A DNA stretch of 42,769 nucleotides, taken from NCBI GenBank assembly GCA_023511855.1, contig JAIMAR010000007.1:1-42769 (forward strand), written 5' to 3'. Below are positions 1 through 9,683 of this stretch, one piece after another (positions within the stretch are counted from its first letter, which is position 1; each line of letters opens with the position of its first letter). The translations under genes and the position numbers were made by a program. The notes below the pieces were generated by a model. That model was not told where the DNA came from. It worked only from the letters and a program-made list of their open reading frames with translations, and ran no database searches. The DNA comes from Bryobacteraceae bacterium (GTDB lineage: Bacteria > Acidobacteriota > Terriglobia > Bryobacterales > Bryobacteraceae).

Positions 1-25
1 CAGCCGCCACCCCGGGCTTTCCCTG

Positions 26-460
26 ATGCTCTTCGCCCGCCGAATCGTCTTTCCGCACCCTTCGGACGGCCGGCTGGGCGTGCTGGACAGCGTCGAGCTG
101 GTGCCCACCTTCTCCTGGCCGCGTGAGCGGGCCGTCGCGGTGCTGGCCGTGGTCCTCTTTCATGCGGGCGTACCCGGAATCGGCGGAGGGTTCGTCGGCG
201 TCGACATCTTCTTCGTCGTCTCGGGGTTTCTCATCACGGGGCTGCTGTGGCGGAACGTCGCGACCACCGGCCGCGTGCGGTTGGCCGAGTTCTATGGTGC
301 GCGGGCCCGCAGGCTGCTGCCCGCCGGGTGCATCGTGCTGGTGGCCACTGCGATCGGTGCGGCCCTGCTCCTGCCCCCTCTGCAGGCCCGCGCGGTCCTC
401 GGTGACGGGATCGCCGGTGCGCTGTACGTCGGCAACTACCGGTTCGCCCTGCTCGGCGGC
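26..460 (+). pseudogene. Acyltransferase-3 (OafA/YrhL type) fragment, probably foreign or chimeric sequence
   Basis: The frame reads through RAVAVLAVVLFHAG, then a GGFVGVDIFFVVSGFLIT block and RARRLLPAG, which is the classic N-terminal part of membrane acyltransferase-3 proteins that O-acylate cell-surface glycans. Only about 110 residues are recognisable, from roughly base 120. The family normally starts with a motif like GLRA, but here the residues before RAVAV (FSWPRE) do not fit, so bases 1-120 may come from yet another source. After FALLG near base 458 the frame loses all family similarity, and the opposite strand becomes transketolase. The wording of the fragment resembles actinobacterial members. 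I see no intact gene; this looks like a chimeric contig end or contaminant read. The 26 start is only the first ATG of the open frame. Confidence 0.6.
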
Positions 461-2209
461 GTGGAACAGCATCTCGACGGTTTCGTTGGCATCCATGGGC
501 TTGTAGACCTTGATGCCGGGGTAGGCCGTGAACAGCGACATCCAGAAGAGCCCGTGGTGGGTGGGGCCGTCCTCGCCCGTCTCCGGCCCGTCGTGGGCGG
601 CCAGCACGATGAAGAAGGCCTTGGCCTCGGGGTTTACGTCGTTGTTGATCAGCGTCATGCGCACCGAGTTGGCCATCATCGGGGTGAACACCCCGTAGCT
701 GGCGAAGGCGGTCATGGGACGGAAGCCGCCTGGCAGAATGTCCTGCGCGATCGCCGTCGACATCATGGCCATGTTCTGCTCGGCGATGCCGAACCGGAAG
801 CCCCGCCCCAGCGGATTGCTCTTGCTCACCACCCCGTAGACGCTTTCCGCCTTGCCCGTCAGGATGGATTTCATCAGGTCGCCCGCGCCGACGTAGAAAA
901 ACGCCGTGTGCTGCATCGCCCAATGGAACCAGGCTTCGCTGGCCTTCCGGGTAGGCACCGCCGTACCCTCTTCGAAGACGAGGTCAGGGGGTAGGGTTTC
1001 CGGGCGGCGGAAGCTCCGGTAGTCGGCCATGGGCCTTCCGGGCAGGGAGACCTCGATGCGGCGCCGCAGCTCCGGCTCGGGCTGAAGCTTGGCGGCCGCG
1101 GCCCGGAGCCGCTCGGCCAGGTAATTTACCTCCGGCTCGGCCAGCGCTGAAATCACAACCTGGATATCCGCGCCGGGATCCCCATCCCGTCCGGGGATGT
1201 CGAACCCGAGCTTCTTCATGGCCTCCACGTACTCGGCGTGGGGCAACGGCGTTCCATGAGAGTCGGAAGTGTTCTCCAGACGCCCGTAATGCTTGCCCTT
1301 GATGCAATGGGCAATGACCACCGTCGGGCCGCCCGCGCCGAAGCCGCGTTCCGCTAAGCGATAGGCGTAGGCGAGCTCGCGCGGGTTGTGCCCGTCGGCC
1401 TCGATGACGTTCCAGCCCAGAGCGAACCAGTGGTTTACGTAAGGCGGCGGCATGGCTTCGAAGATCGGCCCGTCGATGCCGTGCTGGTTGTAGTCCAGGG
1501 TCACGATCAGGTTGTCAATCCCGAGGGTCGACGCGACGTTTCGGGCTTCGTAGGTCATTCCTTCCTCGGTTTCCGCGTCCCCGGCGATGACGAAGGCCTT
1601 GGTCGGAAGTCCGCAGGAGCGATGCAGGACGGCAAATCCAAGACCGGCCGAGATGCCGTGCCCGGAGGAGCCGGTCGAAGTGTCGGCCAAAGCATAATGC
1701 GACTCGACGTGTCCGCTTGGGCCGTCAAAGGTCCGGAAGATCGCCAGGTCCTCCGGGTAGACCACATATCGGCGTGCAGCCTCCGGCAGGGCCACGCCCT
1801 TCAACCGCAGCGTCTGGTAGACGAGTGCCACCAGCGAGTGGAACAGAGGCGAGCAATGCCCTGCCGACCAAATGACGCGGTCCCGGCCTGGGTGCTTTGG
1901 TTGGAGCGGATCGAAGCCCAGCGCCCCGCTGGCCAGCAGCGTGACCACCTGCTCCGCTTTGGAGGAAGATCCGCCCGGATGTCCGGACTTGGCGCCATCC
2001 ACCGCCGCGAACGACAGGCCGCGAATGATGCGGCAAAGCTCGCCGATCTTGCCTTCGTCGATTTCCGCCAGCGGGGCCAGCGGCGCGCCCTTGAGGTTGA
2101 GATACGCCGCGCCTTCGGCGCGATACTGGAAACGCTCCGGCTCTTGCACACGAAGCGCCTCCAGCTCCTCTTGGTTGAGAATGTTGAATTGCGTGATGAG
2201 AGTGCCCAT
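461..2209 (-). CDS. tkt: Transketolase, C-terminus cut off at a sequence junction
   Basis: Transketolase moves two-carbon ketol units between sugar phosphates in the pentose phosphate pathway, using thiamine diphosphate. The minus-strand frame is open from the ATG at 2209 through about 583 codons. Visible marks are the N-terminal SGHPGGSSSK block, the ThDP/Mg motif GDAETEEG followed by ARNVAS and LDYNQHG, and the pyrimidine-domain FGIAEQNMA. The last recognisable piece is the start of the C-terminal domain (YPGIKVYKPMDANETVE) at about 461-540. Roughly the last 60-100 residues expected for the family are missing, because at about 450-470 the sequence switches to an unrelated acyltransferase. 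A TATACT -10-like hexamer lies at 2255-2260 on the minus strand. The identification is firm; the missing end is probably an assembly problem rather than a biological truncation. Confidence 0.9.
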
Positions 2210-2468
2210 AGGAATTACCCGCCAATCAGACCTGAAAATACACAGCCTCCGGGAAGTATACATCAATCCCGCGCCGCGCCCGGAATTCGGGGCGAGGGCA
2301 AATCACTATGGGGGACAAACGGCCGTGCGTAAGCCGTGCGATTGCGTCGGGCAGTTCCGCGTTAACCGCCGACGTTGGCTGAGTGAAGAGGCGGAAGCGC
2401 CGCGGCGGAGGCCGGCCGTGAGCCGATCCGACTCTGGATGCAAGGAAGCAAACCCGCCGCCGTGCGGT

Positions 2469-2861
2469 TCACTTCACCCGCTTAGCGGTGTATTCCACCG
2501 GCGGGAAACCTTCGCCGCCTCCCGGACCGCCCTCAAACGTTTGGGTGATGTGTATCTGGTCTCCGGCCACTTTCCCTTTGTAGGTGATCTTGAATTTGTT
2601 CTCGCCGCCGGGCGGTTCAAAGATCAGCACGAACGAAATGTTCTCCCCGCTGATTTTCCCTTCGGTGAATTCGCGCTCCCCCATCGGCGAGCCGATCGTG
2701 CCGGTCAGCTTCTCTCCGTCAGCCTTGAAGTTGAAGGTGATCTCCATCGTGTCGCCCTGAAAACCGGGCACCTGCGCCACCCATTTGCCGTTGATGTCCG
2801 CCGCTGCCGCCGCCACGCATCCCAGCGCCATCAACCCTGCCAGCAACCACGCTCTCATCAT
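2469..2861 (-). CDS. Small secreted protein of unknown function
   Basis: A 130-residue protein with a clear Sec signal peptide (MMRAWLLAGLMALGCVAAAAA, cleavage expected around residue 20), followed by DINGKWVAQVPG and a beta-rich domain. The ING(K/T)W opening and alternating charged/hydrophobic strands resemble small lipocalin-like or META-like exported proteins often annotated as hypothetical in acidobacteria; that is an impression only. The open frame extends to 2927, but 2861 is preferred because GGAGG sits five bases upstream (2866-2870 on the minus strand) and the signal peptide then starts at residue 1. A glycine-rich turn (EGGPGGGEGFPP) lies near the C-terminus. It stands alone, divergent from the downstream PyrDK gene. 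No enzymatic motif is visible. Confidence 0.8.
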   Translation of the reverse strand: MMRAWLLAGLMALGCVAAAAADINGKWVAQVPGFQGDTMEITFNFKADGEKLTGTIGSPMGEREFTEGKISGENISFVLIFEPPGGENKFKITYKGKVAGDQIHITQTFEGGPGGGEGFPPVEYTAKRVK

Positions 2862-3057
2862 GAATTCCTCCGGTTGTCCTCTCTCCGGGGGATCGCCCGT
2901 GGCCGCACGCCACCGCCGGATCGACATAAGTCTATCCTCTTTTGTTGCAATTCACAACAATCGGTGGAGCCGCGGTAGGGGTTGCCAGGAAGCCGCTGGA
3001 GCTGGGGGCGGTGGGCGCCAGCCTCTTCCTGTTATCATCAGGGTTCCATCCAGGGAA

Positions 3058-4746
3058 ATGCGCCAGATCCGATTCGATGAACCCTACCGTCTCGGCCCCA
3101 AAACAATTCATGGCCGCTTTGTCATTCCTTCCGGCATTCGCGCCACCCACGCGTCGAATATTCACAAGTGTTTCCGGGAGATCCCATCCGTCGGCGTGGT
3201 CACCACCAAGAGCATCAGCGCCGCTGCCCGCGCGGGATACCGCGAGCCGATTTACGCCCGTTACGCCCCCGGATGTTACATCAATGCGGTGGGCTTGGCC
3301 AACCCAGGCGCGGAAGCGTTTCTCAAGGAGTTCGAGGGCCTGACCACTCCGCCGGACAAGTTCCTGTTGGTCTCCTTGATGGGCTCCGATGTGGACAGCT
3401 TCGTCCAGGCGGCACAAACCTTGCTCCCGATGGCGGACGGGTTCGAGCTGAACATGTCCTGCCCCCACGCCAAAGGATACGGCGTCGAAGTAGGCCAGGA
3501 CGAGGAACTGCTGTTCGAGATTACACAGGCGATCGTTCGCCTGTCCGGCAAGCCGGTTTTCGTGAAGATGTCCCCGATGTTGCCCACTCTGGGCGAGAGT
3601 TGCCGCGCGGCCGTCGCTGCGGGCGCCACGGGTCTCACGCTCATCAACACCGCCGGGCCTGCAATGGCGGCGCACGGCTGCGACCCCATTCTTTCCAACC
3701 GGTATGGCGGCCTCAGCGGCGATGGCATCCGCCCCCTGGGTCTGCGAGCGGTCGAGCAGGCGCGCCAAGCGGTGGGGGACGAGCCTTGGATTATCGGCAT
3801 GGGAGGGATCGCTTCTCCCGAGCATGTCCGCCAGTACGCCGCCGCCGGGGCCGACCTGTTTGGCGTTGGGAGCGCTCTGACCGGGCTCGATAGCGCCCAG
3901 ATGCGCGATTACTTCGAGCGCTTGCAATCCGACCTGTGCGCGGACCGCGGCGAGCGCTACGAGCGATCTTGCGAGACCACCCTCCCGATGGATTACACCC
4001 GGGTCCGCATCGCCGCGCGCGTGGACTACGACGAGACGCTGTTCAAACTGATCCTCGACCGGCTGCCGGGCGATCCCGCCGAAGGAGATCTCGCCGGGAA
4101 GTTCTACTTCCTTTGGGCGCCCGGGGCGGGGGAAAAACCGTTCGCCATCTTCTCCGCGGCCGAGAAGAGCATCGTGGTTCGCAGCGTGGGGTGTTTCACG
4201 CGTTACCTGGCCGGCCTTTCGGCGGGCGCCGAGCTGTATTTGCGCGGACCCTACGGGGCCGGGTTTCCAAACATTACCGGATGCACCGCCGTGCTTGTGG
4301 GCGGCGGCACCGGCATCGCGTCGATCCTGGAGATTGCCTGCCGGCTTCGCGGCTCGAACCGCCTGGCGTTTCTGCTGGGCGCAAGAACGGCGAAGCATCT
4401 GTTCGATGTCGAGCGATTCGGCGAGCTCGGTCCCGTCTACCTGGCCACCGACGACGGGACGCTTGGCCGTCGCGATTTGGTCCCCAGCCTGCTGCCGGAA
4501 GCGGTGGAGAGCTTGCCTCGAGATCAGCGCCGAGATCTGGTTTTCATCAACTGCGGTCCGGAGCCGATGGTGCGGAAATGTTTCGAACTCCAGCGGGCCT
4601 GGGCTCCGCCCGAGCGCATCTACGGCTCGATCGAGTACATGACCAGTTGCGGGGTGGGCATCTGCGGCAAGTGCGCCAGCCCCTCGGGCGCGCTCACCTG
4701 CATCGACGGCCCGTTCCTGCCCCTGCGCGAATTCGAGCGGCCTTGA
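3058..4746 (+). CDS. Dihydroorotate dehydrogenase fused to a PyrK-like FAD/[2Fe-2S] electron-transfer domain
   Basis: A single 562-residue chain combines two proteins that are normally separate. Residues 1 to about 310 form a class-1B-like DHOD/PreA barrel: VTTKSISAAAR, the active-site block LNMSCPH with the catalytic-type Cys135, KMSPMLP, INTAGPA and the FMN-phosphate motifs IGMGGI and GADLFGVGSAL. Residues from about 320 form a ferredoxin-reductase-like module ending in a cysteine cluster (Cys531, 536, 539, 548; C-x4-C-x2-C-x8-C) typical of the PyrK [2Fe-2S] site. Known family biology: PyrD oxidises dihydroorotate to orotate in pyrimidine synthesis and PyrK passes electrons to NAD. The start at 3058 begins at the family N-terminus; the ribosome site is weak, but TATCAT at 3033-3038 could be the -10. 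A short GC hairpin (4792-4805) follows the gene. PreA-like pyrimidine reduction is an alternative role. Confidence 0.85.
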   Translation: MRQIRFDEPYRLGPKTIHGRFVIPSGIRATHASNIHKCFREIPSVGVVTTKSISAAARAGYREPIYARYAPGCYINAVGLANPGAEAFLKEFEGLTTPPDKFLLVSLMGSDVDSFVQAAQTLLPMADGFELNMSCPHAKGYGVEVGQDEELLFEITQAIVRLSGKPVFVKMSPMLPTLGESCRAAVAAGATGLTLINTAGPAMAAHGCDPILSNRYGGLSGDGIRPLGLRAVEQARQAVGDEPWIIGMGGIASPEHVRQYAAAGADLFGVGSALTGLDSAQMRDYFERLQSDLCADRGERYERSCETTLPMDYTRVRIAARVDYDETLFKLILDRLPGDPAEGDLAGKFYFLWAPGAGEKPFAIFSAAEKSIVVRSVGCFTRYLAGLSAGAELYLRGPYGAGFPNITGCTAVLVGGGTGIASILEIACRLRGSNRLAFLLGARTAKHLFDVERFGELGPVYLATDDGTLGRRDLVPSLLPEAVESLPRDQRRDLVFINCGPEPMVRKCFELQRAWAPPERIYGSIEYMTSCGVGICGKCASPSGALTCIDGPFLPLREFERP

Positions 4747-4892
4747 ATACACCGCTTCGGCGCGCATTCTAACCACAGGTTCGAGCAGCTTAGGCCTTCC
4801 GGCCTGCGTCTGCCGCACGCTCCAACTTCGCCCCTTGTCTTGCTTTACCCTCCCGCCCTGCGTACAGTTGTGGGATAGGAAGGCGAACGCCC

Positions 4893-7472
4893 ATGAAGCC
4901 AATCCACCGCTACCTCGTTATCCCCTCGCTGCCGCCGGCGCTGGAGCCTTTGCGGAAGATCGCCTACAATTTGCGCTGGAGCTGGGATCACGACACCATT
5001 GAACTGTTCCGGCGGCTGGACCGCGAGCTTTGGGAATCGAGCGGCCATAACCCGGTCCGCATGCTCGGCGAGGTCAGCCAGGCCACACTGCAACAGGCGG
5101 CGCACAACCAAGCCTTCCTGGCGCACATGCACCGGATCGCCGCCGAACTGGATCAGTACCTCAACGATCCTTCCAGTTGGTACCGGCGCACCCTACCGCA
5201 ATTCACGGACTGCACGGTGGCGTACTTCTCGGCGGAGTTCGGCCTGACTGAGTGCCTGTCGATCTTCGCCGGCGGGCTTGGAATCCTGGCCGGCGACCAC
5301 TTGAAATCCGCCAGCGACCTTGGGCTCAACCTAACCGGCGTGGGCCTTCTGTACCAGCAGGGCTATTTCCGGCAGTATCTCAACGAAGCGGGCTGGCAAC
5401 AGGAGCGCTACGTCGACAACGATTTTCAGAACTTGCCGCTGATCCCCGTGCGGCGGCCCGATGGGGCACGGCTGCGAGTGACGGTGGAAGTGGCGGGCCG
5501 TGCGGCCCACGCTCAGATCTGGCGCGTCGACGTGGGGCGGGTTCAGCTATACCTTTTGGACACGAACATTGCGGAAAACGAGCGCCCTGAAGAGCGCGAC
5601 ATCACAGATCAGCTCTATGGCGGCGATCAGGAGATGCGGCTCAAGCAGGAAATCCTTCTGGGCATCGGCGGCTACCGCGCTCTGGAAGCACTGGGACTGA
5701 AGCCCATCGTCTACCACATGAACGAGGGCCACTCGGCGTTCCTTTCACTGGAACACATCCGGCGCCTGATGGAGAATTACGGGCTGAGTTTCGAGGAAGC
5801 ACGGCTGCTGGCGCAAAGCAGCCTGGTGTTCACCGGGCACACGCCGGTCATGGCCGGCCATGACTTCTTCCCGCCGGAGCTTATGGACCGATACTTCGCG
5901 TCTTACTATCCTTTGCTAGGCCTCAGCCGACCCGAGTTCCTGGCCCTCGGACGGCAGAATCCCGCCGATGAGCGGGAGCCGTTCTGCATGACGGTGTTGG
6001 CGCTGCGCATGTCGGCCTTCCGCAACGGCGTCAGCAAGCTGCACGGGGAGGTGAGCCGGCGCATGTGGCAGGGCCTTTGGCCCAAGGTTCCCCTGAATGA
6101 GATCCCGATCGGGCACGTCACCAACGGAGTGCACTTCCGGAGCTGGATCTCGTACGAGATGAACCAGCTCTATGATCGCTATCTTGGACCGGAGTGGCGC
6201 GAAGAGCCCTTTCACGAAGGGCTGTGGGCCAGAGCTGAATCCATTCCCCCCGAGGAGCTTTGGCGGACGCACGAGCGTCGGCGCGAGCGCCTGGTGGCTT
6301 TTGCGCGCCGGCGCCTGGCTGAGCAGCTCAAGGCGCGCGGGGCCGGCCCGGCCGAAATCGCCGCGGCGGCCGAAGCCCTCGACCCGGACGCCCTCACCAT
6401 CGGCTTCGCCCGCCGCTTCGCCACCTACAAACGCGCCACCCTTTTGCTGCGCGATCCGGCGCGCCTGGGGCGCCTGCTCAATCAGCCCGGACGCCCCGTG
6501 CAGGTCATTTTTGCCGGCAAGGCGCATCCCCGCGACGAGCTGGGCAAAGAGCTGATCCGCCAGATTGTAGCTTTGGCGCGCACCAGCGAATTCCGCAGGA
6601 GGATCGTCTTCCTCGAGGAATACGACCTGGCTGTGGCGCGCTATCTGGTTCAAGGTTGCGACGTCTGGCTCAATAACCCGCGCCGCCCCATGGAAGCCAG
6701 CGGGACCAGCGGCATGAAAGCCGCCGCCAACGGGGCGCTCAATCTCAGCACTCTGGACGGCTGGTGGGACGAAGCCTGGAGCGACTGCCGGACGGCCCAA
6801 GCGGGCTGGGCCATCGGCCGCGGGGAGGTTTACGCCAGCGCCGAGGAGCAGGATGCCGTGGAAGCCGAGGCGCTCTACGATTTGCTAGAGCGGGAGGTCG
6901 TGCCCGCATTCTATGACCGCGGGCCGGACCGGCTCCCGCGCCGCTGGATCGCCCGGATGACTGCTTCCTTGTCGTGCCTGTGCCCCCAGTACAACACGCA
7001 TCGCATGGTGCGCCAGTACACCGAGGACTTCTACGTGATCGCCTACGATCGGTTTCTTGCCTTGGGCGCCGACAACGCGGCCCGAGCTAGAAGTTTGGCG
7101 GCTTGGGTCGCCCGCCTTCGCCGGGCATGGGGCGAAGTGCGCGTGGAGAGCATCGAGAATCACACTCCGGATACGATCACCGTGGGCCAAGCGGCCAAGG
7201 CCCGGATCCGCGTACGTTTAGGTCAACTCGATCCGCAAGACGTCATCGTAGAGTTGTACGAAGGCCGTGTGGACTCCGAGGGGGAAATTCTGGATGCCGT
7301 GCCCGTCGCCATGGAGGCGGTGGAACCAGCGGGCCCCGGCGTTTATATCTATGAAGCGGTCTCGCGGCCCGCGGCCGCCAGCGGATTACGCGGCTTCACC
7401 GTGCGGGTGCTGCCCTTCCACCCGGATCTGCCGGACCCCTTGCTTCCCAGCCTGATTGCTTGGGCGGAGTAA
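4893..7472 (+). CDS. glgP: Alpha-glucan (glycogen) phosphorylase, DUF3417-containing type
   Basis: This 859-residue enzyme releases glucose-1-phosphate from glycogen or maltodextrin. It is the short bacterial/archaeal type: residues 1 to about 110 are the DUF3417 region (LRKIAYNLRWSWDHD), followed by the phosphorylase core with EFGLTECLSIFAGGLGILAGDHLKSA, MNEGHSAF and GHTPVMAGHD. The pyridoxal-phosphate site is EASGTSGMKAAANGALN with the lysine at about residue 609. The C-terminal ~130 residues form a beta-rich extension usual in this subgroup. Length is full. The start follows AGGAAGGCG at about 4880, an adequate ribosome site; TACAGT at 4863-4868 could be the -10. It is monocistronic and convergent with acs. 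No glycogen synthase or branching enzyme gene is nearby, so its pathway partners lie elsewhere. Confidence 0.93.
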   Translation: MKPIHRYLVIPSLPPALEPLRKIAYNLRWSWDHDTIELFRRLDRELWESSGHNPVRMLGEVSQATLQQAAHNQAFLAHMHRIAAELDQYLNDPSSWYRRTLPQFTDCTVAYFSAEFGLTECLSIFAGGLGILAGDHLKSASDLGLNLTGVGLLYQQGYFRQYLNEAGWQQERYVDNDFQNLPLIPVRRPDGARLRVTVEVAGRAAHAQIWRVDVGRVQLYLLDTNIAENERPEERDITDQLYGGDQEMRLKQEILLGIGGYRALEALGLKPIVYHMNEGHSAFLSLEHIRRLMENYGLSFEEARLLAQSSLVFTGHTPVMAGHDFFPPELMDRYFASYYPLLGLSRPEFLALGRQNPADEREPFCMTVLALRMSAFRNGVSKLHGEVSRRMWQGLWPKVPLNEIPIGHVTNGVHFRSWISYEMNQLYDRYLGPEWREEPFHEGLWARAESIPPEELWRTHERRRERLVAFARRRLAEQLKARGAGPAEIAAAAEALDPDALTIGFARRFATYKRATLLLRDPARLGRLLNQPGRPVQVIFAGKAHPRDELGKELIRQIVALARTSEFRRRIVFLEEYDLAVARYLVQGCDVWLNNPRRPMEASGTSGMKAAANGALNLSTLDGWWDEAWSDCRTAQAGWAIGRGEVYASAEEQDAVEAEALYDLLEREVVPAFYDRGPDRLPRRWIARMTASLSCLCPQYNTHRMVRQYTEDFYVIAYDRFLALGADNAARARSLAAWVARLRRAWGEVRVESIENHTPDTITVGQAAKARIRVRLGQLDPQDVIVELYEGRVDSEGEILDAVPVAMEAVEPAGPGVYIYEAVSRPAAASGLRGFTVRVLPFHPDLPDPLLPSLIAWAE

Positions 7473-7503
7473 ACCGCCGCATACAGCGGGCGGCCTCTGG
7501 GTG

Positions 7504-9432
7504 CTACTCCTCGTCGTGCTGCGCCGCCAGGCGGTTCACCACCGAAAGGTCCTCGAGCGTGGTGACGTCCCCCGTCACCGCGTGCGAGGTCACGATTTCG
7601 CGCAGCAGGCGGCGCATGATTTTGCCGCTGCGGGTCTTGGGCAGCGCCTCGGTGAAACGGATTTCGGCCGGCTTGGCGAAACTCCCGATCTCATGGGCCA
7701 CCCACTGCCGGAGTTCCGCCGCCAGCCCGTCATGGTCCGCTCGTCCCGCTTTCAACGTCACGAAGGCGCAGACGGCCTGGCCGGTGATCTCATCCGGCTT
7801 GCCGACCACCGCCGCTTCCGCCACTGCCGGGTGGCGAACTAAGGCGGATTCCACCTCCATCGTGCTCAGCCGGTGGCCGCTCACGTTGATCACGTCGTCG
7901 ACGCGCCCCAGGATCCAGAAGTAGCCATCCTCGTCCTGCCGCGCCGCATCTCCGGTGAAGTAACTGTCGCGCACCCGGCTCCAGTACTGTTCTTCGTAGC
8001 GGCGGGGATCGTTGAGGATGGTGCGCAGCATGCTGGGCCAAGGGCGCCGGATCACCAGGAAACCCTTCTCGCCGCGCGGCACCGGATTCCCGTTGAGATC
8101 CACGACTTCGGCTTCGACGCCGGGAAGCGGCAGCGTCGCCGAGCCCGGCTTCAGAGGCACGGCGCCGGGCATGGCCGAGATGAGGATGGCCCCGGTCTCG
8201 GTCTGCCACCAGGTATCCACAATGGGGCAGCGGCCTTTGCCGATCACTCGGTAGTACCACTCCCAGGCCGCCGGATTGATCGGCTCGCCCACCGACCCGA
8301 GCAGCCGCAGACTGGAAAGATCATGCGCCTCCGGCCAGCGGTCGCCTTGCTTGAGCAGCGCCCGGATGGCCGTGGGCGAGGTGTAGAAGATGCTGACCCG
8401 GCGGCGCTCCACAATGCTCCACCAGCGGTCGAATTGCGGGAAGTCCGGCGCGCCTTCGTACATTACGACGGTCGCACCCGCCGAGAGGGGGCCGTAGACC
8501 ACATAGCTGTGGCCGGTGACCCAACCGATGTCGGCGGTGCACCAAAAAACGTCCTCGTCGCGGAGATCAAAGACCCACTTCATGGTCAGCGTGGTCTGAA
8601 GCAGGTAGCCGGCGGTGGCGTGCACAATGCCCTTGGGCTTCCCCGTCGTTCCGGAGGTGTAGAGCACAAACAGCGGATGCTCACTATCGAGAGGTTCGGC
8701 GGGGCAGCCGTCATCCACCGACTGTTCCAATTCGTGCCACCAATAATCCCGCCCGGCCTGCATCGGCACAGGATGGCCGGTGCGCCGGAGCACAATGACG
8801 TCCCGGACCTCAAGCTCCGTCAAAGCCTCATCGACGGCAGCCTTGAGTTCCACAATCTTGCCCCGGCGCCAGCCGCCATCGGCGGTGATGACCGTCTTGG
8901 CCCCCATGTCCTCGATCCGGGCCTTGAGGGCTTCGGCGGAGAAGCCGCCGAAGACGACGCTGTGGGTGACGCCCAGCCGTGCGCAGGCCAGCATCGCCGC
9001 CGCTGCTTCCGGGACCATGGGCATGTAGATCACCGCCCGGTCTCCGGCCTTCAGGCCCCGGCCCTTTAGAACATTCGCGAAGCGGCACACCATGCGGTGC
9101 AGTTCGGCGTAGGAGATGATGCGTTCCTCGCCCGGCTCTCCCTCCCAGACGATGGCCGGTTTGTCTTTGCGCGGTCCGCTCAGGTGGCGGTCCAGACAGT
9201 TGTAGCTTGCGTTGAGCTTCCCGCCCGTGAACCACTGGGCGAAGGGCGGGTTCCACTCGAAAACTTTTGTCCAGCGTTCAAACCAGTGAAGTTCCCGCTC
9301 CGCCAGCTCCTGCCAGAACTCCTCAGGCTGCTGCCGCGCTTTGTCGCAGAGGCGGCGGTGTTCGTCCAAACTCTGAATATGCGCGCGGGAGGCAAACTCC
9401 CGGCTCGGCGGATAGAGGTTCTGCTCAGCCAT
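7504..9432 (-). CDS. acsA: Acetyl-CoA synthetase (AMP-forming)
   Basis: A full-length 642-residue Acs that activates acetate to acetyl-CoA through acetyl-AMP in the cytosol. The order of motifs is canonical: [17 protein letters not shown] near residue 70, the P-loop-like [21 protein letters not shown], the WWQTETG A5 motif, [14 protein letters not shown], the hinge [13 protein letters not shown] and the C-terminal [11 protein letters not shown], whose Lys604 is the residue acetylated by Pat-type enzymes in other bacteria. The ATG at 9432 is preceded by GAGGG (about eight bases away), and a TAGAAT -10-like hexamer lies at 9472-9477 on the minus strand. The gene is convergent with glgP and divergent from nadB. 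No pat or sirtuin gene is adjacent. Confidence 0.96.
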   Translation of the reverse strand: MAEQNLYPPSREFASRAHIQSLDEHRRLCDKARQQPEEFWQELAERELHWFERWTKVFEWNPPFAQWFTGGKLNASYNCLDRHLSGPRKDKPAIVWEGEPGEERIISYAELHRMVCRFANVLKGRGLKAGDRAVIYMPMVPEAAAAMLACARLGVTHSVVFGGFSAEALKARIEDMGAKTVITADGGWRRGKIVELKAAVDEALTELEVRDVIVLRRTGHPVPMQAGRDYWWHELEQSVDDGCPAEPLDSEHPLFVLYTSGTTGKPKGIVHATAGYLLQTTLTMKWVFDLRDEDVFWCTADIGWVTGHSYVVYGPLSAGATVVMYEGAPDFPQFDRWWSIVERRRVSIFYTSPTAIRALLKQGDRWPEAHDLSSLRLLGSVGEPINPAAWEWYYRVIGKGRCPIVDTWWQTETGAILISAMPGAVPLKPGSATLPLPGVEAEVVDLNGNPVPRGEKGFLVIRRPWPSMLRTILNDPRRYEEQYWSRVRDSYFTGDAARQDEDGYFWILGRVDDVINVSGHRLSTMEVESALVRHPAVAEAAVVGKPDEITGQAVCAFVTLKAGRADHDGLAAELRQWVAHEIGSFAKPAEIRFTEALPKTRSGKIMRRLLREIVTSHAVTGDVTTLEDLSVVNRLAAQHDEE

Positions 9433-9471
9433 TCCCGGTTCCCTCTGAGAATTTCAACTTCGAATGATTGG

Positions 9472-9477
9472 ATTCTA
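9472..9477 (-). promoter_or_regulatory. Candidate -10 element of acsA
   Basis: TAGAAT on the minus strand, 34 bases before the acsA start. The same hexamer precedes nadB, hslV and the CARF regulator gene in this window. No good -35 box is visible, so this is inference from position and recurrence. Confidence 0.4.
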
Positions 9478-9668
9478 GCAGATGCGCGCCGGTCTCATGC
9501 GCTGCCGCTGTGGCCGTTTGCCCCTAAGGCCCACCGGCGGGACCCAAAGAGGCCGATTTCCAGCCTGCGGCTGCCAGGCGAAGTGCGCCAACGATCGGAA
9601 CAACGCAGTCCGCACCCCGTTTGTTTGGGCCGGCGCTCCGGGAAGAGGTGCGGCTGGCGGGAGAGTGC

Positions 9669-9674
9669 TAGAAT
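9669..9674 (+). promoter_or_regulatory. Candidate -10 element of nadB (leaderless)
   Basis: TAGAAT ends nine bases before the nadB ATG at 9684. Transcription starting about seven bases downstream would begin almost at the start codon, and there is no Shine-Dalgarno sequence in between. Both facts fit a leaderless mRNA. Confidence 0.4.
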
Positions 9675-9683
9675 CGCAGTTTG

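Noticed and set aside
2932-4902. Long minus-strand frame across the PyrDK gene
   Set aside because: No family motif; it is the antisense of a strongly conserved flavoprotein in GC-rich DNA.
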